This document shows, one piece after another, positions 15,980 through 23,991 of a DNA stretch of 64,000 nucleotides. Every line of letters begins with the position of its first letter. The stretch's first letter is position 1. The position numbers and the translations under genes were made by a program. The notes beneath the pieces are model-generated. The model worked only from the letters and a program-made list of their open reading frames with translations, was not told the DNA's origin and did not search any database. The stretch is from assembly GCA_900470965.1 (NCBI GenBank), contig UCCS01000047.1, positions 93,686 through 157,685 of the forward strand, read 5' to 3'. The stretch is from Hyphomicrobiales bacterium. GTDB taxonomy: Bacteria; Pseudomonadota; Alphaproteobacteria; Rhizobiales; Rhizobiaceae.

Positions 15980-16325
15980 CCGGGCCGGTAAAGCTACCGA
16001 CCGAACGCGTGTTGTAAGGTCCGTGCGCCGACAGCCGTTGGGCCGAGAAGGTCTTACCGTTTGCGGTTACACCGGAATAGCTCCTCGAGCAGCGTGTCAC
16101 AACGCCTGCCCCGCAGCTGGAGCTGGAGGTATAGCTGCCGCCCTTGGCGCCGGTCCGCGTGGTCGTTCCCGAATAGACGCCGTCGCCGTCATTGGTCACG
16201 CTCCGGCTGATCTGGCCGCCGCGCGGGGTTGTCCTCGTCCATTCCTCGGCAGCAACTGGACCGGCCTCCGAAATGGCGACAAGCGTGGCGAGCGAGAGCA
16301 AGGAGAATTTGAAAGAGGTCAGCAT
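15939..16325 (-). CDS. Small secreted protein of unknown function
   Basis: A 128-residue protein with an N-terminal signal peptide (MLTSFKFSLLSLATLVAISE, cleavage probably after the following GPVAAE). The mature part is rich in Gly, Ser, Thr and Arg with repeated short strands (GGQISRSVTNDGDGVYSGTT, then TGAKGGSYTSSSSC) and two Cys residues that could form a disulfide. I do not recognise the family. It ends inside the start of the ECF sigma gene and follows a leftward EF-hand gene 32 bp upstream, so it probably belongs to the same transcript. Periplasmic or surface location is inferred. Confidence 0.7.
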   Translation of the reverse strand: MLTSFKFSLLSLATLVAISEAGPVAAEEWTRTTPRGGQISRSVTNDGDGVYSGTTTRTGAKGGSYTSSSSCGAGVVTRCSRSYSGVTANGKTFSAQRLSAHGPYNTRSVGSFTGPGGNRYVGFRRFRR

Positions 16326-16357
16326 TTCTTGAATTCCTTCGTTTGAGGTCCGTGGGT

Positions 16358-16789
16358 TCAGCCGTGACGATTCCCAAAGAGGTTGCGGATGAAGGCGGCC
16401 TCGGCGGCAGAGATCTTGCCGTCGACGTTGCGGTCGGTGAGATCGAAGAGGGATGTATCGGCGCGGAACTCGTCAGCCGAGACCTTGCCGTCGCCATTGG
16501 TGTCCAGACGCCGCATCGCATTGCCGAGTCGTGCTTCGGCTGCCTCCGCGCGCGCCATGATGGCATCGCGCGCGCCCTCGCTTTCGTCCCTGTCGATTGT
16601 GCCGTCGCCGTTGCGGTCGAGCCTGGAAAACAGGCGTTGGCGGACAGCCAGGGCCTCGTCCTTTGAGATCACGTCGTCGCCGTTTGTGTCGGCCTTGCGC
16701 AAGACGCGATCGCCGGTCGCCTGCGCATGGGCAATGGAGAACGAGGTAAGCGCCATGAGCAGTGCCGCAACGATGGTCGAAGTCTTCAT
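16358..16789 (-). CDS. Secreted EF-hand calcium-binding protein (four loops)
   Basis: A 143-residue protein from ATG 16789 (MKTSTIVAALLMALTSFSIA, signal peptide ending near HAQA). Four canonical 12-residue EF-hand loops start with Asp and end with Glu: 34-45, 58-69, 96-107 and 119-130. All have Gly at position 6 except the first, which has Asp. It should bind calcium in the periplasm. The open frame to 16837 adds a start inside the promoter region and lacks a signal peptide, so I rejected it. It is divergent from a second four-EF-hand gene at 17027 and leads towards the sigma operon. Confidence 0.87.
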   Translation of the reverse strand: MKTSTIVAALLMALTSFSIAHAQATGDRVLRKADTNGDDVISKDEALAVRQRLFSRLDRNGDGTIDRDESEGARDAIMARAEAAEARLGNAMRRLDTNGDGKVSADEFRADTSLFDLTDRNVDGKISAAEAAFIRNLFGNRHG

Positions 16790-17026
16790 GATAACGATCC
16801 TTTTGTATCGGTTCGGCCGCGCTGTTGGCGACCTCATCTGTCGATACGTTATCCCGTCCTTCGTCCTACGCTGTCGACGGAAAGAATTTCGTGGTTGGTT
16901 CGGCGCGGTCGGCTTCGGTGCCGGTCAAAGTTTGACACCCCGCGTAGGAGCCGGGCCGTCGGGTGCGTAGACGCCTGCAGAAGGACGGCCCGCGGTGGGC
17001 CATCTGTCTTTGAAATGGAGACGAGA
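16790..17026. promoter_or_regulatory. Shared promoter region between divergent EF-hand genes
   Basis: A 237-bp gap between two outward-facing signal-peptide genes. The segment CGATACGTTATCCCGTCCTTCGTCC at 16842-16866 (and its complement GGGATAACG) resembles the two-block layout of ECF promoters, but I cannot assign -35 and -10 elements with confidence. A search for the same motif upstream of the sigma gene would test it. Confidence 0.4.
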
Positions 17027-17452
17027 ATGAAAAGAACGATCGCAATCCTCGGATCAGTGCTGCTTGGGAGCTGCAGCGCTATGGCCTCCGAGCGGGAGCG
17101 AGCGGGGGACATGTTTCGCGAGTTGGACACGAACGGCGACAGGAAGCTCGCATTCAGCGAGATCGAAGCGGGCAGAGCGAAACTGTTCGATCGGTTGGAT
17201 GCCAATCGTAACGGCGTTCTCGATCCGCAGGAGATCCAGGCGGCGGTCGACCGTGCAAAATCCGCAAGGGGTGGCAGCGCCGGTGCGCAGCTCGCCGACC
17301 TGCAGCAGCGCAGGGCCATGATGGACAGGAATGGCGATGGCAAGATTTCGCGCGAGGAGTTCGCAAACTTCATTCCCGACCGGCTGGTCAAGGCGGATGT
17401 CGACGGCGATCAGGCGCTGTCACTCAGGGAATTGCGGTCGCTGCGCCGGTGA
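17027..17452 (+). CDS. Secreted EF-hand protein, possible lipoprotein (four loops)
   Basis: A 141-residue protein from ATG 17027, preceded by GGAG. The signal sequence MKRTIAILGSVLLGSCSAMA holds a lipobox-like LGSC with Cys16, so it may be lipidated. Four EF-hand loops are seen at 34-45, 58-69, 100-111 and 124-135. The third (DRNGDGKISREE) is canonical; the second has Arg-Asn-Gly at positions 4-6 (DANRNGVLDPQE). It resembles the divergent EF-hand protein at 16358 and looks like its paralogue. A frame open upstream to 16727 is a shadow of that gene. Calcium storage or sensing in the envelope is inferred. Confidence 0.87.
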   Translation: MKRTIAILGSVLLGSCSAMASERERAGDMFRELDTNGDRKLAFSEIEAGRAKLFDRLDANRNGVLDPQEIQAAVDRAKSARGGSAGAQLADLQQRRAMMDRNGDGKISREEFANFIPDRLVKADVDGDQALSLRELRSLRR

Positions 17453-17486
17453 CACGCGCATTTCGTATTTGGACAGGACCAAGACC

Positions 17487-17915
17487 ATGATGAAAATTTC
17501 AACGACGATCGGAGCGGGCCTTCTGACGCTCGCGACCACGATACAGCCGGCCGAGGCGATCCCGATGCAGCCGATCTCCGATGCCTTGATCAGCACGGAC
17601 AATGTGACGGCGGTTTACTTCCGCCGCGGTTTCTATGCGGCGGGCGGCTTCTACTACTACAACGGATACAGAGGCGTCTTCGGCTTTCGGCCGGGCTATC
17701 GCTACTATAACGGCTACTGGTTTCCGGCGACCGCCTTCGCCGCCGGCGTAGCGGCGGGAGCGATCGCAACAAGTCCGCCTCCGTCCAAGCGCGGGCGTCT
17801 CGCTGCAGCGCATGTGCAATGGTGCTATGACCAGTATGTATCCTATCGCGAATGGGACAACAGCTACCAGCCTTATGTGGGACCTCGTAGAACGTGCCTA
17901 TCTCCTTATGATTGA
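17487..17915 (+). CDS. BA14K-family secreted protein
   Basis: A 142-residue protein, 34 bp after the EF-hand gene and probably cotranscribed. Signal peptide MMKISTTIGAGLLTLATTIQ, ending near PAEA. A Tyr/Gly-rich middle (GGFYYYNGYRGVFGFRPGYR), a short membrane-like AAGVAAGA stretch and then the BA14K C-terminal signature HVQWCYDQYVSYREWDNSYQ, followed by PRRTCLSPY with two conserved Cys. BA14K proteins, first seen as an immunoreactive antigen of Brucella, are alphaproteobacterial envelope proteins of unclear function. The family match is strong; the role in this cluster is unknown. Confidence 0.87.
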   Translation: MMKISTTIGAGLLTLATTIQPAEAIPMQPISDALISTDNVTAVYFRRGFYAAGGFYYYNGYRGVFGFRPGYRYYNGYWFPATAFAAGVAAGAIATSPPPSKRGRLAAAHVQWCYDQYVSYREWDNSYQPYVGPRRTCLSPYD

Positions 17916-18256
17916 CACCGGCTGCCGTCATTGGTCATCACGGTCCAGGGACAGCCTGAACCGGTCTTCGACTTCCTTCTGAAGGGACTGATTATTGGAG
18001 CGGGCTCCCCGTCGTCATTGCTGATAACGCCGTCGAAGGAGTAGAGCTGCGCTAGTTCCCTGAATGCATCTTCCGACGCCTGTGTATCATCGAGATCAAC
18101 TGAGACCAAAGTACCAGGGAAGTCAGGATCCTTTCCGCGGGCGATGCCGGCCACATGGCGGCTTGCGGCGGCGAGGCGATTTGAAAGTGCGCGACCGATG
18201 CCCTTGCTTACACCTGTCACCAGGAAATTTCGTTCAGTCAGGTCTGTACCTGTCAT
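17906..18256 (-). pseudogene. N-terminal fragment of an SDR oxidoreductase
   Basis: About 85 residues match the start of a short-chain dehydrogenase: RNFLVTGVSKGIGRALSNRL holds the TGxxxGIG cofactor motif. A second strand (VAGIARG) and the acidic VSVDLDD turn follow, then a NNAG-like position reading ISNDDGE. After that the frame carries unrelated sequence to a stop at 17906, inside the end of the BA14K gene. The YxxxK active site and the last 150 residues are absent. I read this as a truncated gene left by a rearrangement. It has no function as an oxidoreductase. Confidence 0.72.
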
Positions 18257-18501
18257 CGTAGAATGTCAGGCTATTGCCGAACCGTGTCCAAGGACACACC
18301 TGACCTGTGCGCCGGTTGGGTGGTCGCTGCAGATGGCTCATGCGGTGAGTGAGAAGGTTGCTGTCTGGCCGTCCTCCGGAGCGCCGGTCGAACGCTGTGA
18401 CGAGATTCGGCGTCTGCCTCCCGCCGAGATTTCGTGGGATGCTGCTGCCACCAAGGACTGTTGGTGTGTCCTGACGCTTCTGCTCACGCTTCAGGAAGGT
18501 T
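18257..18501. other. Gap without a supportable gene
   Basis: About 245 bases between the SDR fragment and the HD-domain gene. A rightward frame from about 18333 (MAHAVSEKVAVW) runs past it into the HD gene, has no ribosome-binding site and no recognisable domain. Confidence 0.35.
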
Positions 18502-19146
18502 TCAGTGTTCCCAGTGCGAATGGCAGATAACCGAGCACATATTCACCCGCTTGAACTGCGGATCCTTCGCGGCCAGAAAGTCATCATTGAAGGTTCCAAA
18601 GGTGGTCTCCGGCCTATGCTTCATACCCTGGTAGAACGCGTCGATGATCCCGTCTTTGAAGTCGGCTTCGCGAGGAAACGCCGCGACGACAGCATTACGC
18701 TGCGCCTCTGTGTAATGTTCGAATCCTCGCCCGGCGACGTCCATCCCGGCTCCGGCCTGGAGCAGCGCAATTTCCGGACGCATGAACTCTGGAATTCCGG
18801 GCGTCGTATGCAAGGCGACCGCGTTCCACACCGTTTCGATGTCGCCCTCTGAGATGCCACGCGCGCGCAGGAAGTCGCGCGCGGCATTTGCCCCATTCAC
18901 TTCGAAGCGAAGGCGGCTGTCTGCAAACTGCGCCGTTAGTCCGAGATCATGAAACATGGAGGCGACGTAGAGCAGTTCGGGATCGTAGACGAGCCGTTTG
19001 CTTTTCCCGCTCATGGCTCCCCAGAAGTAGACGCGACACGAGTGGTGAAAGAGCAGCTCGCTCTCCGTGTCGCGTATAAGCTGGGTGACATCCCCTGCGA
19101 GCTTGCTGTCAGGAATGCGTATGCCGGCTATCTCCAGCGGGATCAT
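18502..19146 (-). CDS. HD-domain phosphohydrolase-like protein
   Basis: Protein of about 214 residues with the HD metal-dependent fold. His pairs and acidic ligands are visible in LFHHSCRVYFWG, the HD pair in ASMFHDLGLT, and a later His in NAVALHTTPGIPEF. The layout resembles cyanamide-hydratase-like HD proteins, but the substrate is not established. I chose ATG 19146 (MIPLEIAG), with GGAG nine bases upstream; the frame begins four codons earlier. It is the third gene of a leftward unit (cupin, AhpD-like, HD) divergent from a MocR regulator. It probably sits in the cytoplasm. Confidence 0.8.
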   Translation of the reverse strand: MIPLEIAGIRIPDSKLAGDVTQLIRDTESELLFHHSCRVYFWGAMSGKSKRLVYDPELLYVASMFHDLGLTAQFADSRLRFEVNGANAARDFLRARGISEGDIETVWNAVALHTTPGIPEFMRPEIALLQAGAGMDVAGRGFEHYTEAQRNAVVAAFPREADFKDGIIDAFYQGMKHRPETTFGTFNDDFLAAKDPQFKRVNMCSVICHSHWEH

Positions 19147-19191
19147 GGCACGCTCCATTCATCGGTTGATTGGGACCGACTTTCGGCCGGC

Positions 19192-19641
19192 TTACCGCAC
19201 TGCCTGCGGCGTGTTGCGGAAGCTGATGGCCATGCGATTATAGCTGTTCATCAGGCTGATCGCGATGGTGAGGTCGACGAGCTGCTTCTCGTCGAAAACC
19301 TTCCGCGCCGCCTGATAGGCGCTGTCCGGCACGCCCGTCTGCGCCACGAGGGTAACGCTCTCCGCCCACGCGAGAGCTGCACGCTCCGTCTCGGAAAAGA
19401 GGTTGCCGCCTTCTTCCCAGGCCTGAAGGAGGGCCAGCTTCTCGGCACTGACGCCCCGCTTGACCAGCTCGCGGGTGTGCATGTCAAGGCAGTAGGCGCA
19501 GTTGTTGATCTGCGATACGCGCAGATAGACGAGGTCGACAAGTTCTCCCGACAGGCCGCTCTGGGTGATGTATCCATATACGCCTCCAAGAGCCTTCGCT
19601 CCGTTCGGGGCCACCTGGTTGTAATCAAGCCTCTGTGTCAT
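19192..19641 (-). CDS. Carboxymuconolactone decarboxylase/AhpD-family protein
   Basis: A 149-residue all-helical protein of the CMD/AhpD superfamily. The redox motif C48-A-Y-C51 with His55 (INNCAYCLDMHTREL) is the peroxidase-type signature found in AhpD-like proteins rather than in true decarboxylases. A thiol-based antioxidant or reductase role is likely; the electron donor is unknown. It lies 10 bp after the cupin gene and 45 bp before the HD gene, all leftward, so it is probably in one operon. Start ATG 19641 follows GGAGAC. Confidence 0.87.
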   Translation of the reverse strand: MTQRLDYNQVAPNGAKALGGVYGYITQSGLSGELVDLVYLRVSQINNCAYCLDMHTRELVKRGVSAEKLALLQAWEEGGNLFSETERAALAWAESVTLVAQTGVPDSAYQAARKVFDEKQLVDLTIAISLMNSYNRMAISFRNTPQAVR

Positions 19642-19651
19642 GTCGGTCTCC

Positions 19652-20077
19652 TTACTTCTGCTTCACGGGGAAAGTGAGCTTCGTTTCAGTGGTATCGGTG
19701 ACGAAGACGGCAAGCAGCCTGGCTGGCTCCGTCGAGCTCGCATTGCGGCTAATGGAATGAATTGCGCCAGGCGGCTCCGACCAGCCTTCTCCGGCCTTGT
19801 AGATGCGAGCCGGGCCGTCGTTGACCTTCGACTCGACCTCGCCAGAAAGGACGTAAGCGTAGATGAAGGCTGAGTTGGCATGGGTATGCGGCTGGGAGGC
19901 CGCACCAGGCTCGTAGTCGACTTCGACGGCGACAAGCGACTTGCCCGGTACGTTCGGGATAGCCTCCCGGAATCTGGGAGTGACCGTTTCGGACCGCGGA
20001 TCATGCGCCAATGCTTGCGACGCCATGATGCAGGAGAGTGCCGCGAAGGCGGCGGGCAACAGGTTTTTCATCTTCAT
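19652..20077 (-). CDS. Secreted cupin-domain protein
   Basis: A 141-residue protein from ATG 20077 (MKMKNLLPAAFAALSCIMAS, signal peptide cleaved near QALA) with GGAGC upstream. The cupin core has the HTHANSAFIYAYVLSGEVES motif (first cupin box with HxH and Glu) and a second box around PPGAIHSI with His, so a metal site is likely. Small exported cupins of this type are of unknown function. It is the first gene of a leftward unit with AhpD-like and HD genes, 90 bp from a divergent MocR regulator. The frame remains open upstream to 20233 but runs into the regulator gene. Confidence 0.85.
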   Translation of the reverse strand: MKMKNLLPAAFAALSCIMASQALAHDPRSETVTPRFREAIPNVPGKSLVAVEVDYEPGAASQPHTHANSAFIYAYVLSGEVESKVNDGPARIYKAGEGWSEPPGAIHSISRNASSTEPARLLAVFVTDTTETKLTFPVKQK

Positions 20078-20167
20078 GGACGTGCTCCTTTCGATGGCCT
20101 GAAGATGCCGCTGCCGTGGCACAAAGAAAAGAACCAAGAACATGCAGAAACAGTGTACCATGAACCT
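20078..20167. promoter_or_regulatory. Divergent promoter region, MocR gene and cupin operon
   Basis: A 90-bp AT-richer spacer (CACAAAGAAAAGAACCAAGAAC, then ACAGTGTACCATG). MocR regulators usually bind direct repeats in such gaps. I see only the short repeat AGAA/AGAAC and no firm operator. Confidence 0.4.
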
Positions 20168-21583
20168 ATGGGAACCAAACTTAGCCTTTCCATCGACCGC
20201 TCCGCACGGACATCGCTCTCGGAACAGATCCACTCCGGAATCAGGAAGGCGATTGAGGACGGCGTATTGGAACAGGGAGCGCGTCTGCCTTCCTGGCAGG
20301 ACCTTTCGGCCGAGCTTGGGGTCGCGCGCGGAACCGTCCGGGCCGCCTATGACAAGCTTGCCGCCGCGCAGCTGATCGAGGCTTCAAGGGCGGCGGGCAC
20401 CCGCGTGGCGCAGCGGCCGGGTGCCGTTGCGGATATGCAGACGCGGGTGGATCCCGGTGCGTTCATGCAAATGTATCTGGAAATGACGCAGGGACCTGCG
20501 TTCTTTCAGATGGGCGTGCCTGCCACGGATGTCTTCCCGGCAACATTGTTCGCCCGTCTGCACGGCCAGGCGGTGCGTAGCGGAGCGAGGGCGCCGCTGC
20601 TCTACCCGGACCCGCGTGGGGAGCTAGAGCTGAGACGCGAGATCGCCTCCTTTCTGGCCATAGCCCGTGGCATGAACTGTTCGCCGGACCAGGTGATAGT
20701 GACCAACGGATATGCTGCAGGTCTGGGGCTTGCACTCGGCGCCCTGAAGCTGGCCGGGCACGCCGCCTGGCTGGAAGAGCCAAGTTTCCCCTGGTCAAGA
20801 CGAGGGGTCGAACTGGCCGGTCTCTCGGTCACGCCGGTCCCGGTCGATACGAAGGGAATCGACGTCGAGCACGGCATGCGCTCATGCCCCGGCGCGAGGC
20901 TCGCGGTGGTCACACCGGGGCAGCAGGCACCCCTGGGCCACACCCTGTCCCTCGAACGACGTCTGCTTCTGCTCGACTGGGCAGCGGCGAATGGTGCATG
21001 GGTTGTGGAAGACGACTACCTGAGCGAACTGCAGCTGACGGGCAGAGCCGCCCCCGCTCTTGCCTCGCTGGATCGAATAGGGCGTGTCATCCACATCGGC
21101 TCCTTCAGTAAGACCATCAGCCCGGCGCTCCGGCTCGGCTTCGTCATCGCGCCCCCTGCGCTGGTGCCGTTGTTCGCGGAGATGGCCGCCTGCCTCATGC
21201 CAGCGCCAGGTCCCGCAGTGCAGATGGCTGTCGCGGAGTTCATCAGGGAGGGCCACTATCTAAGGCACTTACGCCGCATGAAGCGTCTCTATGCCTCGCG
21301 ACAGCAGGCCGTGCTTGCTGCCCTTCCAAGCTCCGACTGCGTCGTTGATGTTTCGACACCGGGTCTCGCGGTCCTGCTCAGGCTGCAGAATGACATTTCG
21401 GACGTCGCCGTGGTAAGCAAGGCTCTCCCATTCGGTCTGTTTCCGGCACCGCTTTCGCCGTGGTTCGTGTCGCCAGGAACCGCACAGTCGGGGCTGCTTC
21501 TAGGCGTCGCGAATGCTCCCCAGAGAAATCTCCACGAGGCTTGCCGCCGGCTTCTGGAACTGGCCGAACGGTCGCGGCTCTAG
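20168..21583 (+). CDS. MocR/PdxR-type regulator (GntR wHTH + aminotransferase fold)
   Basis: A 471-residue regulator. The N-terminal GntR winged helix covers about 10-80 (SLSEQIHSGIRKAIEDGVLE, then LGVARGTVRAAYDKL). The aminotransferase class I-like domain follows, with the PLP-binding Lys315 in IGSFSKTISPALRLG and the upstream VVEDDYLSEL Asp region. MocR proteins use PLP or an amine adduct as effector. I chose ATG 20168 (MGTKLSLSID), although no strong ribosome-binding site precedes it; the longer frame to 19880 overlaps the cupin gene. It is divergent from cupin/AhpD/HD, which it probably controls. The ligand is unknown. Confidence 0.88.
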   Translation: MGTKLSLSIDRSARTSLSEQIHSGIRKAIEDGVLEQGARLPSWQDLSAELGVARGTVRAAYDKLAAAQLIEASRAAGTRVAQRPGAVADMQTRVDPGAFMQMYLEMTQGPAFFQMGVPATDVFPATLFARLHGQAVRSGARAPLLYPDPRGELELRREIASFLAIARGMNCSPDQVIVTNGYAAGLGLALGALKLAGHAAWLEEPSFPWSRRGVELAGLSVTPVPVDTKGIDVEHGMRSCPGARLAVVTPGQQAPLGHTLSLERRLLLLDWAAANGAWVVEDDYLSELQLTGRAAPALASLDRIGRVIHIGSFSKTISPALRLGFVIAPPALVPLFAEMAACLMPAPGPAVQMAVAEFIREGHYLRHLRRMKRLYASRQQAVLAALPSSDCVVDVSTPGLAVLLRLQNDISDVAVVSKALPFGLFPAPLSPWFVSPGTAQSGLLLGVANAPQRNLHEACRRLLELAERSRL

Positions 21584-21597
21584 GTGTGGCCGCACAA

Positions 21598-21776
21598 TCA
21601 CCGCATCTTCCGGAAGCTTGCGCGATACTGGGCTGGAGTGACGGTGAGCCGCTGCGTGAAGACGGCCCGCATCCTGTCGGCCGTGCCAAATCCACGGTCG
21701 TAGGCGACCGTCTTCAACTGAAGATCGCTACCCTCAAGCAGGTTCCTCGCGGCGTCTACTCTTGCCCGCTCCCGGC
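21598..21776 (-). pseudogene. C-terminal fragment of an AraC-family regulator
   Basis: About 59 residues read RERARVDAARNLLEGSDLQL, then KTVAYDRGFGTADRMRAVFT and TPAQYRASFR to a TGA at 21600-21598. This is the second helix-turn-helix of an AraC/GlxA-type activator, including the A-(Y/D)-x-x-GF signature. Nothing upstream in the three leftward frames carries the first helix or the amidase-like domain, so only the tail is left. It lies 14 bases after the end of the MocR gene, in the opposite direction. Confidence 0.75.
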
Positions 21777-22038
21777 CGGAAGGAGCATTTCTTTCCGTAC
21801 GGCCAATCGTTCACCCAGGCGGTCGGCGACTGATAGGGACCCTGGGAGCGCGCTCCCGTCACCGCTGCGCAGCCTGACCATTTCCCGGGTTTTGGCGTTG
21901 CTCAGTTCGGCGCGCAGAGGTGGGATCCGCCCTTGAGCACGCGCCGGGGATCCTGATGTCAGGCACTTTTCCGCTAGCGTCGGCAACAGGACACCGACGG
22001 ATGCTACGTTGGCCACACAAAATCAGTTCCGGTTAGAC
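21777..22038. other. Scrambled region between two gene fragments
   Basis: About 260 bases between the AraC fragment and a receiver fragment. A leftward frame (MANVASVGVLLPTLAEK onward) is open but matches nothing I know. Its flanks are both truncated genes, so this is probably rearrangement debris. Confidence 0.35.
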
Positions 22039-22272
22039 GTTCAGATTCCCGGAACGATGGACGGTATCAAGCTGGCCCACTACATTCGCGATCGATCGCT
22101 GCCGGTGAAGCCGATCGTCGCCTTCGGTGCTGCCATCGTCGAGGAAAGCATGCTGTCGCATGGCAGTTGCTTCTTCACGAAGCCCTACGACGAACTTGCC
22201 ATGGCACACCTGCTTTCGAGCGAGACCCGAACGCCCATACCGGTCTGCAGCTTTCCGGAGGTCCCGTTTTGA
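22039..22272 (+). pseudogene. Fragment of a CheY-like response regulator
   Basis: The sequence DVQIPGTMDGIKLAHYIRDR, then KPIVAFGAAIVEESM and CFFTKPYDELAMAHLL, aligns with the second half of the intact regulator at 2189-2614 (DVQMPGTMDGIKLSHYIRNR, FFPKPYS). The first strand with the acidic pair and the first two helices are missing; the frame upstream (MATQNQFRL) is short and unrelated. The phospho-acceptor Asp is retained but the pocket is not. It is a remnant of a paralogous regulator. Confidence 0.75.
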
Positions 22273-22428
22273 GGAAGACCGCATCGTTCGGTCTCATTGC
22301 ATGCGATCAACCAATCGATAGTAAGCGTCCCTCTCGCACCGTGATCTCGATGCTCCAAGCCGTTTCGAAGACTTCCGCCATGAGGGGGACGGCAGCTTCA
22401 TGCTGCCAGACACAGCCGTCTTGCATGC

Positions 22429-23919
22429 TCAATTGGCTTTGATCACAGCCGGTGGCGACCATTCGTTTTCGAGGATCGCAGCCCTTGGCCAATAAGCTCT
22501 GAGAAAAAGCTCGAAATTTCCCGTTGGTGCGGGCAGCCAGTTTCTAGCCTTTTCTCCCTTTGGTTCGCGGTTTTGGACGTAGATGGTCAGCGAACCGTCA
22601 GCGCCGTAAATGAGGTCTTTGTTCTTGGTGCCGAGCGAAAAGCGGTTGATCTTGTTGGGCGCGAAGAAGTGGTCCTCATCATAAAGCGTCAGGGACCAGA
22701 AGCCGTTCACGGGTGGAAGCTTGTCCTTCGGAAAAGTCACGCTATAGGCTCCCGCCCCGGAAAGGCGCTTGCCTGTGGCGTCGTATTCCTGCCCGAAATA
22801 GGCCGACTCCTTGCGGGGATTGACGAAAATATTGGCCTTGGCGGCCGCTGCCCGGCTGAAATAGTCGGTGCCGAACTCCGCTCCATTCAGCGGAGACACC
22901 CAACCGTTGGCAACTGGAACTCCCGCATAGGAGTAGCTATGGATTGTTTTCATGAGGGTTTTGTCGGTGTCGATGGCCGACTGCTTTATCGTTTCCGCAA
23001 TCTGCGGGTCCTTTTCGGCTGCCGTCAAAAGTGAAGAAAACCAGGCGTAGAGCGCTTCTTCCCCGGGCTGCGGCGGCACCTCCTTCAGCACTTGCGGAAG
23101 CTCGGCAAAAAATAATTCGGGTTTCACCCATTGGGTTTCGCCTCCGCCGCCCTGCTTTCCGCCTGCGGGGTCGGCGAGCGTCGGAATCTTGCTCCAGTCT
23201 TTGGTTTTCATTTTCCCGTCGAACTCGCTAAGGGGGTAGGACATGATCTGGCTGAGAACAGGCTGAATGGCAGCGCGATCTTCCTTGGTATCGTCGAGGA
23301 AGGTGCGCGGAATGATGTAGACAAGGTTCGTCGGCGACCGGAACACACTGTTTATGCCAGCTGGAACTGCCCCGTTCCAGTCGGGGCCGACCACCATGTA
23401 GAAGCCGGGCTTGCTGCCATACATCTTGCCCATGCCGCCGATTGTGTCGGTGCGCTGGTTGCCGAGTTGGTAGACCCAGAAGCGATCGACAAAGTCAGGC
23501 ACCTGGAAGACAACAGGTTCCTTTTCCAGAGACATGATCCCGAACCCATACACAACGTCCTGGTTCGGCGTCGCGACCGCACGTTCCTCCGGCTTGATAT
23601 AGTCGGTTAGCATGGTAACCCGGTTCAACGGGCCGACCGGCAGGACACCATCGCCCAATCCGTTCTCAGGTACCTTTTCGAACACCAGATGGCGGTTGTG
23701 CATGTTCACCAGTGGCCAGCCCCACAAATAGGCAAGCCGCGCGACGTCTCTCACGTAGCTGTCCGGCAGGCGCGTCCCTGATACGGGACCGGACGGAATC
23801 GCTTTGCTGATCTCCGGAATGGTTGACGACTGCCCAATCACGACAAGGGGCAGGGAAGCCACGATGGCAGAGGCGAGCAGCGCCGAACGCAAAAAAGACG
23901 AGATGTACGTTGGACCCAT
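22429..23919 (-). CDS. DUF1254/DUF1214 exported protein, copy 1
   Basis: A 496-residue protein with a signal peptide (SFLRSALLASAIVASLPLVV, residues 8-27). The DUF1254 half (YLWGWPLVNMHNR, then ATPNQDVVYGFGIMSLEKEP) is followed by DUF1214 (FPKDKLPPVNGFWSLTLYDE, then LTIYVQNREPKGEKARNWLP). These paired domains occur in exported proteins of unknown function. It is 72 bp downstream of a longer paralogue on the same strand; the two share the domain order but are clearly diverged, so an old duplication is likely. A third, broken family member is at 50140-50350. Periplasmic location is inferred. Confidence 0.88.
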   Translation of the reverse strand: MGPTYISSFLRSALLASAIVASLPLVVIGQSSTIPEISKAIPSGPVSGTRLPDSYVRDVARLAYLWGWPLVNMHNRHLVFEKVPENGLGDGVLPVGPLNRVTMLTDYIKPEERAVATPNQDVVYGFGIMSLEKEPVVFQVPDFVDRFWVYQLGNQRTDTIGGMGKMYGSKPGFYMVVGPDWNGAVPAGINSVFRSPTNLVYIIPRTFLDDTKEDRAAIQPVLSQIMSYPLSEFDGKMKTKDWSKIPTLADPAGGKQGGGGETQWVKPELFFAELPQVLKEVPPQPGEEALYAWFSSLLTAAEKDPQIAETIKQSAIDTDKTLMKTIHSYSYAGVPVANGWVSPLNGAEFGTDYFSRAAAAKANIFVNPRKESAYFGQEYDATGKRLSGAGAYSVTFPKDKLPPVNGFWSLTLYDEDHFFAPNKINRFSLGTKNKDLIYGADGSLTIYVQNREPKGEKARNWLPAPTGNFELFLRAYWPRAAILENEWSPPAVIKAN

Positions 23920-23991
23920 TGTCTTCTCCTAGATTTGGCTTGATCTGAAAGACTTTCCATCCTGGGGGTGGCAAGAGAGTTATGGCGGGAA

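Noticed and set aside
16727-17026. Upstream extension of the EF-hand gene at 17027
   Set aside because: It would read through the signal-peptide region of the divergent gene and remove the signal sequence. ATG 17027 has GGAG upstream.
21756-22016. Leftward 86-codon frame between AraC and receiver fragments
   Set aside because: No ribosome-binding site, no recognisable domain, and it overlaps the AraC tail in another frame.
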